DNA of 37,056 nucleotides from Vulcanimicrobiota bacterium. Lineage in GTDB: Bacteria > Vulcanimicrobiota > Vulcanimicrobiia > Vulcanimicrobiales > Vulcanimicrobiaceae. Below are positions 30,551 to 37,056 of this stretch, in pieces. The stretch's first letter is position 1. Each line of letters begins with the position of its first letter. The translations under genes were made by a program, and so were the position numbers. Location: NCBI GenBank assembly GCA_019241305.1, contig JAFAXE010000128.1, positions 1 to 37,056 on the forward strand, in the 5' to 3' direction. The notes under the pieces are model-generated. The model made no database searches. It was given only the letters and a program-made list of their open reading frames with translations, and had not been told where the DNA came from.

Positions 30551-31915
30551 ATGGAGAGCCCGGCGACCGTCGCAATCGTGGGACGCCCAAACGTCGGCAA
30601 GAGTGCGCTCTTCAACCGTTTGGTGGGTCGGCGCCTCGCCATCGTCGACGATACGCCGGGCGTGACGCGCGACCGCTTGTACGCCCTCGCCGAATGGCGT
30701 GGACGAACGTTCAGCGTCGTCGACACCGGTGGAATCGCGGACGAGCCCCGCTTGGCGGACGCGATCGGCACGCAGACCCGTCAGCAGGCTGAGGCGGCTG
30801 CGCGCGAAGCCGACGCGATTGTATTCGTCGTCGATGCAGCCGCCGGACTTTCAGCACTGGACGACGACGTCGCGATGATCCTGCGACGTACGCGCCGGCC
30901 TGTTTTGCTCGCAGCCAACAAAGCGGAGTCGACGAAGGTACGCGAAGCGCTCGGTGGTGAGTTCGCCCGCCTTGGCTTCGGCGAGCCACTGCCGGTATCG
31001 GCCATTCATGGAGAGGGAACGGGCGATTTGCTCGATGCGGTTGTGGAGAAGCTCCCGCCGGCCACCTACGTCTCGCCGGACGACGAACTCTCCATCGCCA
31101 TCGTCGGTCAACCCAACGTCGGCAAGAGCTCGCTGTTGAACGCACTGGTTGGCGAAGAACGCACGATCGTTTCCGACGTTCCCGGCACGACACGTGACGC
31201 GATCGATTCGCTCTTCGAATGGCATGGTCGCGACATACGTCTCATCGATACCGCCGGCTTGCGGCGACGTTCTTCGGCGCGTGATTCGCTGGAATACTAC
31301 TCGTCACTGCGCGCGCTCCGTGCGATCGCACGTTGCGACATCGCGATACTGGTGATCGATGCGATGCGAGGCATTCTCACGGGAGATCAGCGCCTTGCGG
31401 GCATCATCCTCGAAGAGCGCAAAGGTCTGATCGTGGTGGCAAACAAGTGGGATCTTGCGCAGCAGCAAGGCGACTACAGTCAATCGGAACTTACGCGCAT
31501 CATCCACGATCAGATCCCGTTTGCACGTTTTGCTCCGGTAACATTTTTGTCCGCGTTGACCCGGCGGCGGTTGGGCAGTCTGATGCCGCTCGTAGCGCGC
31601 GTTGCAGAGAACCTCGAGCGCCGCATTCCTACCGCCCGGCTGAACACGATCGTGCGCGATGCCGTCCTGCGGCATCCACCTGCTTCGGTCGGCGGACATC
31701 CGCTGCGCATCCTGTACGCGACGCAACATGGCGTCCATCCGCCACAGTTTGTTTTTTCCTGTAACGACCCGAAGCTCGTACAAGCCTCGTACGTGCGCTA
31801 CTTGGAAAACATCTTGCGCACGAACGAGGACTTCGAAGGCGTCCCGTTGATTCTTGACTTTCGTCGCCGTTCCGAAGGAATGGCACGCCGGGAAGGGGCG
31901 GTGGAGGATGCCTGA
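30551..31915 (+). CDS. der: GTPase Der (EngA)
   Basis: 454 residues. Two tandem G domains and a C-terminal KH-like domain, the unique layout of Der, needed for 50S ribosome assembly. G domain 1: GRPNVGKS at 11-18, DTPGVTRD (G2), DTGG (G3), NKAE (G4). G domain 2: GQPNVGKS at 186-193, VPGTTRDAID, DTAG, NKWDL. The KH-like end contains RHPPASVGGHPLRILYATQ and FEGVPLILDFR. ATG 30551 gives MESPATVAIVGRPNVGKS; the upstream in-frame extension to 30464 is not typical. No strong Shine-Dalgarno. It overlaps plsY by 8 bases, forming der-plsY-efp. Confidence 0.96.
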   Translation: MESPATVAIVGRPNVGKSALFNRLVGRRLAIVDDTPGVTRDRLYALAEWRGRTFSVVDTGGIADEPRLADAIGTQTRQQAEAAAREADAIVFVVDAAAGLSALDDDVAMILRRTRRPVLLAANKAESTKVREALGGEFARLGFGEPLPVSAIHGEGTGDLLDAVVEKLPPATYVSPDDELSIAIVGQPNVGKSSLLNALVGEERTIVSDVPGTTRDAIDSLFEWHGRDIRLIDTAGLRRRSSARDSLEYYSSLRALRAIARCDIAILVIDAMRGILTGDQRLAGIILEERKGLIVVANKWDLAQQQGDYSQSELTRIIHDQIPFARFAPVTFLSALTRRRLGSLMPLVARVAENLERRIPTARLNTIVRDAVLRHPPASVGGHPLRILYATQHGVHPPQFVFSCNDPKLVQASYVRYLENILRTNEDFEGVPLILDFRRRSEGMARREGAVEDA

Positions 31916-32648
31916 AAGCTTGGCAGCAAACTCCGGTGCTCCGGCGTGGCAGATATTCGCCTACATTGGGGAAGCGGTTGCTGCGTTTGCAATCGGATCG
32001 ATTCCGTTCGGCGTCATCATTGGGCGCCTGTTCTATCGCATTGACATTCGCGCATCGGGCAGCGGCAACATCGGCGCGGCAAACGCGCTACGCACCTTTG
32101 GCCGCGTGGGTGCGCTCAGCGTCCTCGTCCTCGATGCGCTGAAGGGCTTTGTCCCCGTCGCCCTTGTGATGACGTTCGGCGCGAGATGGGGGGCGCAGGC
32201 TGCCGCTTCCGTCTTGCTTCTCGCCGGCATCGCGGGCTTTGCGGCCTTGCTCGGCCACTGCTACAGCCCGTGGTTGCGTTTTCGCGGAGGGAAAGGTGTT
32301 GCGACGCACCTCGGCGTCCTTCTCGCGCTGTCGTGGCCTATCGGGCTGCTATTCATTGCCACGTGGGCGGTAGCAGCATTATCGTCGGGTTACTCTTCTG
32401 CAGGTTCGTTGCTTGCAACCCTCGTCAGCGCGGTGGGCCTGTGGCTTGCGCTTGGCCCGATCGGTCTTGTCTACGGAGCCGCGGCCGCGATCATCATCTT
32501 TTGGCGGCACCGGGACAACCTTGCGCGCCTGCGCACCGGCTCGGAACATCGCATGAGTCTTTTCGCACGCGGAGGCTCAGGGATCGCCCGCTCGCCCGCA
32601 TCGCCCGAAAAGACCTTTCAGGCGCATCGCCGTACACCGCCCGCATGA
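31908..32648 (+). CDS. plsY: Glycerol-3-phosphate acyltransferase PlsY
   Basis: 246 residues. Membrane enzyme that transfers an acyl group from acyl-phosphate to glycerol-3-phosphate, the first step of phospholipid synthesis. The three catalytic motifs are [31 protein letters not shown] and [20 protein letters not shown], and [15 protein letters not shown] near the end is also typical. About five membrane helices. The start ATG 31908 overlaps the end of der (8 bases), and its stop overlaps the efp start as ATGA. The C-terminal 30 residues are a basic Ser/Pro-rich tail that extends beyond the usual family length. Confidence 0.95.
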   Translation: MPESLAANSGAPAWQIFAYIGEAVAAFAIGSIPFGVIIGRLFYRIDIRASGSGNIGAANALRTFGRVGALSVLVLDALKGFVPVALVMTFGARWGAQAAASVLLLAGIAGFAALLGHCYSPWLRFRGGKGVATHLGVLLALSWPIGLLFIATWAVAALSSGYSSAGSLLATLVSAVGLWLALGPIGLVYGAAAAIIIFWRHRDNLARLRTGSEHRMSLFARGGSGIARSPASPEKTFQAHRRTPPA

Positions 32649-33205
32649 TCTCCTCGAACGACTTCCGTAACGGCGTCACCATCCTGGTGGATGGGCAGCT
32701 TTGGACCGTCGTCGAGTTCCTGCACGTCAAGCCTGGAAAGGGCTCCGCGTTCGTACGAACTCGCCTTAAGAACGTGAAGACCGGCGCCACGGTCGAACGC
32801 ACTTTTCGCGCCGGCGAGAAGCTCGAGCGAGCCACCGTGGATAACCGCGAGATGCAGATGCTGTACAACGACGCCGACGGTTACCATTTCATGGATAACG
32901 AGACGTTCGAGAACATCACGCTGCAACGCGACATCATTGGCGATCCCGCCGATTTCCTGAAGGACGGCATGAAAATCGACGTGCAGATGCACGACGGCGC
33001 ACCGATCGGCGCCTCGCTTCCCGCGCACGTCGAACTCCGCGTCGAGCAGACGGAGCCGGGCTTCAAAGGCGACACGGCCCAGGGAACGACGAAGCCGGCG
33101 ACGCTGGAAACCGGCGCAACGGTTCAGGTCCCGCTCTTCGTGAACGAAGGCGATGTCATCCGAATCGACACTCGCGACCGCCGCTACATCGGCCGCGTGC
33201 AGTAA
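32645..33205 (+). CDS. efp: Translation elongation factor P
   Basis: 186 residues. EF-P relieves ribosome stalling at proline runs. KOW-like domain I carries [20 protein letters not shown], with the modifiable Lys at residue 32 (PGKG loop). OB domains II and III contain [40 protein letters not shown] and the signature [17 protein letters not shown]. The ATG at 32645 overlaps the plsY stop as ATGA. The Lys-type loop is compatible with beta-lysylation by EpmA/B or another modification, but no epmA/epmB gene is in the window. It is followed by a perfect hairpin terminator. Confidence 0.97.
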   Translation: MISSNDFRNGVTILVDGQLWTVVEFLHVKPGKGSAFVRTRLKNVKTGATVERTFRAGEKLERATVDNREMQMLYNDADGYHFMDNETFENITLQRDIIGDPADFLKDGMKIDVQMHDGAPIGASLPAHVELRVEQTEPGFKGDTAQGTTKPATLETGATVQVPLFVNEGDVIRIDTRDRRYIGRVQ

Positions 33206-33227
33206 ACAGGCCCGTGTAACGCAGGCA

Positions 33228-33255
33228 GGAGCCGCACACGCACGTGTGCGGCTCC
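33228..33255. terminator. Strong hairpin between efp and the S53 gene
   Basis: Perfect 12-bp stem (GGAGCCGCACAC at 33228-33239, GTGTGCGGCTCC at 33244-33255) with loop GCAC. No T tract on either side, but its symmetry and position between convergent genes suit a bidirectional terminator. Confidence 0.65.
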
Positions 33256-33276
33256 ATACCCGTGGGATGTCGCGCC

Positions 33277-35538
33277 CTACTCGATGCGCGAGAGGTAGAA
33301 CGCGTTCGCCGATCCTATACCGGTGACGTTGTCGTAACCAGGACCCGCTGTGAACGGTCCGTTCGAGCCGCTCGTCACGTCGTGGAATCCCCAGTCGCCG
33401 TTGTAATAGTACTGAGTAATCCAGGCGCCGTAGAGGGCGGGATGTACGTCTCCAGCGAGATCTTCTTCGCGGTGATTCACCTCGACTTGCACCGCGCAGA
33501 AGATTGGTGAGGAGACGGACGTACCCCAGGTGTACCACCATTGTCCGCCTGAGTACACGCTCACGGGCGTCTTGTCGCTTCCGTTGAAGGCGATGTCCGG
33601 CGTGTTTCGTCCCGTGCTCGACAGGAACCATTGCTGCCAGTAGGGCTCCGGGAAGTGTGGTGAGACACCACCGCCGCTGCCGGACCAACCGACTTCGTGC
33701 GAATAGCCGGCGTGCCCGTTGATATAGAGGCTCGTTGCGGCCACCGAAACGAAGTAAGGATCGCTCGACGGTACCTCGATTTCGCCGTTGCAGCCATTGC
33801 CGCCGCCATCCCCACTGGACGCACTAAACGTCATCCCATAGGCCGCGCCCTGCATCGCGATCTGGTTCGTTTGATCCCCAAACCAGTCGCTACACCCGGC
33901 GAAACTCGAGTTCACGAGTTCGGGGGAAGCGTTGGAGACCAGGTAGTTGTACGCGTCCAGGATGTGCGTGAAGCTCAGATCCGGGATCGTATAGATCGTG
34001 AGGTCGACGCCGGGCGCAAGCGACGCAATCATTTCCACGTCGAGATGCGGCTCCAGTTGGTCACCGCCAGGGGGACCATCGATGTTCACGTGATGGTAGA
34101 GCCAACTGTAGCGCGTGATTCCGAACTGACTCAGGTAGGTGTTGAGGTCCGCATCTGGGACGTCGCCGTCGATGACCACGCCCGCGGAGTGGCCCGTGCC
34201 ATCCCAACCGTGCTGTACCCCCATGTCGTAGGCAGACGCCAAGCCGTACGGGCTGAAGCCTGCGGGACCGTAGGGCGAACCCGTGAGAGCCTTGCCGCGC
34301 CCACCGGCATAGTCGTAGATCGAGACGTCATCGAGGAAGGCGTACCGGAGCGCATTCGCGCCCGTTCCGGTCACGCCGAGATAGATCCAAATGGGATGTC
34401 CAGCGAAGAAGCTCATGTCCACGGCGAAGTTCTGCCATCCTAGCGGCGCTTGGCCCGTCTTCGTGGATTGTTGATACGGGAACTGATAGAACTTGCCGCG
34501 GGTGTAGTCGTATACGTAAGCCACCGTGAATTTCGCGGGGTCACTATTGACGAGGTAGGCCCACCACGTCATTTCGGCCAGGTTCGGCGTCGCACTGAAG
34601 TACTGGCAGACCATCGAATAGCCGTTGACTTCCTGTGAGCCGGCGCCCGCAAGGACCGAATACGAGCCGGTGTGCGCGTACGTGCTGATGCTGACGGGAT
34701 CCGTTCCGCCACAATCAACCCACGGTCCCGAGAGCGAACCCGATTCGAAGCCGGGGTCTTGCACGTAGTTCGACCCGAACGGAAACCCGTAGTTTGGGTT
34801 GACGCGCTGCGCGCGCGTTTTCGGGCGAGGCAGAAGATGCGCGCGGAGGTGCGCTTCCGTCCTGGCGTCGACCGGTTGCGGCGGAATTGCGTGCGGCCGT
34901 GCGGTGCCGCCGCCGTCGCGGCGAAGGAGCGGCGGTGGCGCCACGCGGGCGTGCGAGGTCGCGTGCACCTCAATCACGTTGCTCAAACCCGCGACGCTTC
35001 GAACGACGCCCTGCAGGCTTGCCGGCATGAGTGCCGCGCGCACGTTCATGTAGCGGATGCCGTAGTGGCTCTGCGCGACGGTGTGGATCGTCGTGTTGAA
35101 GAACCGCTCAACGACCGCAACCGGTGCGGCGGCGTCGATGATCGTGCGGTTCGCGAACGTCTTGGTGATCGTGAAGCCGGCGGCGCGCAGGGTCGCGATC
35201 ACCTTGGCGTGGTCCTGCGCGGCCGGCGCAAAGGTCGCGATGAATTGTTGCCGCGTGATCCAGCGATGGTACAGCGGCGAGTGACGATCCGATTGAGCCC
35301 TGACGAGGGCCTCGAGTTTCGCCTGCTGCCGGTACTCCAGCACAAACGCGAGATTCGCGCGCGTGGTGGGTGCAACGCGACCAAGATCGCGGACGTCGCG
35401 CGCGTTGGGAAGACCAGCGGCCAGGTTGCTCGGAAGGGGCATTGCCGATGCCGGAGTTGCGCTGAGCGCGGCACAGAGCAGGCCGGCGGTGAGGAGCCCG
35501 GCGGCACCGATTCGGCCGGCGGGCGCGTACGTCATCAT
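33277..35538 (-). CDS. Secreted S53 protease with an inserted lectin-like module
   Basis: 753 residues. Sec signal (~1-32, cleavage after TPASA). Propeptide (~35-200; PLYHRWITRQQFIATFAPAA). A region of ~150 residues (about 258-410) not found in ordinary kumamolisins, opening DPGFESGSLSGPWVDCGGTD and closing RYAFLDDVSIYDYAGGRG, looks like a beta-jelly-roll carbohydrate-binding or lectin module. The catalytic domain (~415-753) has E496 and D500 (LEPHLDVEMI), D577 (FSASSGDGGG), S674 (GTSVSSPIF) and Ca2+ site GPGYDNVTGIGS. All catalytic residues are present. ATG 35538 has GGAGA about seven bases upstream; the next codon is also ATG. It is a paralogue of the S53 protease at 28006, but much longer. 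Confidence 0.9.
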   Translation of the reverse strand: MMTYAPAGRIGAAGLLTAGLLCAALSATPASAMPLPSNLAAGLPNARDVRDLGRVAPTTRANLAFVLEYRQQAKLEALVRAQSDRHSPLYHRWITRQQFIATFAPAAQDHAKVIATLRAAGFTITKTFANRTIIDAAAPVAVVERFFNTTIHTVAQSHYGIRYMNVRAALMPASLQGVVRSVAGLSNVIEVHATSHARVAPPPLLRRDGGGTARPHAIPPQPVDARTEAHLRAHLLPRPKTRAQRVNPNYGFPFGSNYVQDPGFESGSLSGPWVDCGGTDPVSISTYAHTGSYSVLAGAGSQEVNGYSMVCQYFSATPNLAEMTWWAYLVNSDPAKFTVAYVYDYTRGKFYQFPYQQSTKTGQAPLGWQNFAVDMSFFAGHPIWIYLGVTGTGANALRYAFLDDVSIYDYAGGRGKALTGSPYGPAGFSPYGLASAYDMGVQHGWDGTGHSAGVVIDGDVPDADLNTYLSQFGITRYSWLYHHVNIDGPPGGDQLEPHLDVEMIASLAPGVDLTIYTIPDLSFTHILDAYNYLVSNASPELVNSSFAGCSDWFGDQTNQIAMQGAAYGMTFSASSGDGGGNGCNGEIEVPSSDPYFVSVAATSLYINGHAGYSHEVGWSGSGGGVSPHFPEPYWQQWFLSSTGRNTPDIAFNGSDKTPVSVYSGGQWWYTWGTSVSSPIFCAVQVEVNHREEDLAGDVHPALYGAWITQYYYNGDWGFHDVTSGSNGPFTAGPGYDNVTGIGSANAFYLSRIE

Positions 35539-35569
35539 GGGAGCGTCTCCATTTTGTGGTTGTGAGATG

Positions 35570-35602
35570 GAGCGCCGCCGACAGGAACCTGAGGCGGCGC
35601 TC
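35570..35602. repeat. Inverted repeat in the S53 gene leader
   Basis: GAGCGCCGCC (35570-35579) and GGCGGCGCTC (35593-35602) form a perfect 10-bp GC stem with a 13-base loop in the 127-base gap upstream of the S53 gene. The minus strand after it is not T-rich, so it is more likely a leader hairpin than a terminator of the upstream regulator gene. Confidence 0.45.
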
Positions 35603-35665
35603 GATGCCGGCATCGTAGGGTGAGGCCGTCCCACAAGCGTCCCGCGGCGAGGAACGATCCGGGTC

Positions 35666-37056
35666 TTAGACCGCGCGAGCTTCCGCGAGCGCCTGCGCCT
35701 GAGTCAGCGCGCGGCCGTACGCCTCGAGCGCCGCGGCCGTCTCCTCGTGAAGCGCCGTGCGCAAGCGCGCGCGCGCCGCGTCACGGCTCCGCTGCTCGGT
35801 GAACTCGTACGCACAGTGTTCCTTGCTGAACCATGCGTCGGTGTAGCCGAGCAACAAGGCGCCACGCCGTGCGTCACCACGTTCCGCCGCGACGGCGGCA
35901 AGGTGCAACATGGCCACGGTGCAGAGCCGCTCGTCGAGCCCGCGAGCAGAAAGCTCGAGGGATTCTGCTCCGCACGCGCGCGCCTCATCGTATTGTGCGA
36001 GCGCGAGGTGATACCCGGCGGCGTTGCACGCGGCCGCCGCTTGGATGCGCTGGTCGCGCAGCGCTGCACCGATCGCGGCCGCTTCGTTGCAGTGGGCCAG
36101 GGCGAGAGCCGCATGGCCCTCCGAAAACTCCAGTTCTCCAAGCGACATGAGCGTCGCTGCCGCGGTATCGCGCAGGTTCTCCGGCACCCAGACGCCGGCC
36201 ATCAAGGTTTCGCGTGCCTGGTCGACGCGACCAAGCCGTAACAGAATACCGGCGAGGCCCTGCATCGTTATGGCGTAGCGGCGCGTCCCTGAGCGTCCCG
36301 CTTCACGGTAAAGTTCGAGTGCCCGGCGCGAAGCGGCTTCCGCTTCCTGCATGCGATCCATGTCGAACAGACCTGTCGACAATTGCCGGTATGTGTCCGC
36401 GAGTTCTGCGCGATTCATGGAATGTTCAAAGAGCGCGATCGCGCGCTGTGCCGCTTCGACCTGGCGGCGCGCAACGGACAGCCCTGCGAGACCACGCCAC
36501 AGACGCCCTTCGACGCCGGGATGTGCATCGGGCTCGAGTTGCGCCAGCGCGTCTTCGATGGCACGGCGGCCTTCTTCTCGCAGCCCACCTAGCGACCACA
36601 GGCCGCTGAGACTGCCCGCGATGCGGGCGCCGAGGAGCCCGTCATGTCCCGCATCGAGGCACCACGTCAAGGCGGCGCGGAGGTTCTCCCGCTCGGGTTC
36701 CACATCTGCAAGCCACCGCGCGATCGGTGTGTTCCAGAGCTGCTCGTACATGCCGTCCGCAAACTCTACGCCCCATGCAGCGAGCCGGCGCGCAACGGCG
36801 TCGTATTCACCGGCCTCCGCAAGCCGTTCTCGGCCATAGGCACGCGTCGATTCCAACAGACGGTAGCGCGTCGTTTGCGCGCCGACGTCAGCCACGACGA
36901 GCGACTTGTCGACGAGCGACGCATGCAATTCAAAGAGTTCAGGAGCCGGCAACACGCCGTCGGCGCACACCGCCTCGGCGGCCGGCAACGTCCAGCCACT
37001 TGCGAAAATGGCGACGCGGCGTAAGAGCGCGCGCTCTTGCACCGTCAGGAGGTCGT
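35666..37056 (-). CDS. C-terminal part of a large NB-ARC/TPR-type transcriptional regulator (5' end outside window)
   Basis: At least 463 residues, open to the window edge with no stop upstream, so the start is beyond the window. It begins DLLTVQERALLRRVAIFASG, the winged-helix part that follows the NB-ARC ATPase in LuxR/AfsR/SARP-type regulators (consensus Y.LL...er.lfrrLavFaGGw), continues through SLVDKSLVVADVGAQTTRYR, LLESTRAYGRERLAEAGEYD and WLADVEPERENLRAALTWCL, then has TPR-like helical pairs. Ala, Arg and Leu dominate the helices. The missing N-terminus could be a DNA-binding, adenylate cyclase or effector domain. Probably a signal-responsive ATPase regulator; the targets are unknown. 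Its 3' end is 127 bases upstream of the S53 gene on the same strand. Confidence 0.75.
   Translation of the reverse strand, partial: DLLTVQERALLRRVAIFASGWTLPAAEAVCADGVLPAPELFELHASLVDKSLVVADVGAQTTRYRLLESTRAYGRERLAEAGEYDAVARRLAAWGVEFADGMYEQLWNTPIARWLADVEPERENLRAALTWCLDAGHDGLLGARIAGSLSGLWSLGGLREEGRRAIEDALAQLEPDAHPGVEGRLWRGLAGLSVARRQVEAAQRAIALFEHSMNRAELADTYRQLSTGLFDMDRMQEAEAASRRALELYREAGRSGTRRYAITMQGLAGILLRLGRVDQARETLMAGVWVPENLRDTAAATLMSLGELEFSEGHAALALAHCNEAAAIGAALRDQRIQAAAACNAAGYHLALAQYDEARACGAESLELSARGLDERLCTVAMLHLAAVAAERGDARRGALLLGYTDAWFSKEHCAYEFTEQRSRDAARARLRTALHEETAAALEAYGRALTQAQALAEARAV

Noticed and set aside
35620-37042. Several plus-strand frames over the TPR regulator
   Set aside because: Shadow frames of the minus-strand gene, Arg/Ser-rich, without start signals.

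Overview
This is a 37 kb chromosomal segment of a high-GC bacterium. The gene content is almost entirely core housekeeping functions plus envelope and ion-homeostasis genes. No phage, insertion sequence, CRISPR array or plasmid function is visible. Hfq, MutS/MutL with an endonuclease-type MutL, MiaA/MiaB, a lipoprotein signal, frequent GTG/TTG starts, several secreted kumamolisin-like (S53) proteases and many membrane proteins of unknown function suggest an uncultured-type, environmental, GC-rich phylum. Candidatus Eremiobacterota (WPS-2) is my best guess, but it is an inference from gene content and not proven by the sequence.

Layout. (1) 1-1040: the 5' part of an mgtC gene (minus) preceded by a complete tmRNA gene (ssrA, minus, 546-898) that no protein reading frame reveals. 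Its tag peptide reads ANTNYALAA. (2) 1041-2606: a CPA1-type Na+/H+ antiporter. (3) 2627-7634, minus: tRNA-Pro(CGG), a small Clp-N-domain-only protein, a DedA protein, uvrC, a YvlD-like membrane protein translationally coupled to uvrC, and two tandem DUF2807 adhesin-like envelope proteins. (4) 7765-9125, plus: two adjacent TrkA/RCK-type proteins, facing (5) a long minus-strand run from 18466 down to 9191: response regulator, histidine kinase, DUF2079 membrane protein, mutL, miaA, hfq, dapF, an uncharacterised radical SAM protein, and a membrane protein with a channel-like pore segment. (6) 18580-23088: small genes in mixed orientation (STAS protein, uncharacterised cytosolic protein, nitroreductase, unknown secreted protein, TMEM175-like channel, alpha/beta hydrolase, small basic protein). 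(7) 27868-23098, minus: miaB-mutS-diguanylate cyclase. (8) 28006-33205: a secreted S53 protease, a PEGA protein, and the der-plsY-efp operon. (9) 33277-37056, minus: a second S53 protease carrying an inserted lectin-like module, and the C-terminal part of a large NB-ARC/TPR regulator running off the window.

How it fits together. DNA repair (uvrC, mutS, mutL), tRNA modification (miaA, miaB), RNA chaperoning (hfq), ribosome rescue (tmRNA) and elongation rescue (efp) form an information-processing core. The miaB-mutS and mutL-miaA-hfq blocks, contiguous in many bacteria, are here separated by about 9 kb holding a two-component system and accessory genes. A second theme is cation handling: MgtC, Na+/H+ antiporter, TrkA pair, TMEM175-like channel and a degenerate K+-channel-like protein. 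A third is secreted proteolysis and envelope maintenance.

No wholly new multi-gene system stands out. The most unusual items are the tmRNA with a non-canonical T-loop, the S53 protease with an inserted domain, the RCK pair opposite a pore protein lacking the potassium filter, the DUF2807 pair with YvlD, and a 11-bp-spaced direct repeat that looks like the response-regulator operator between the two-component genes and a STAS gene.
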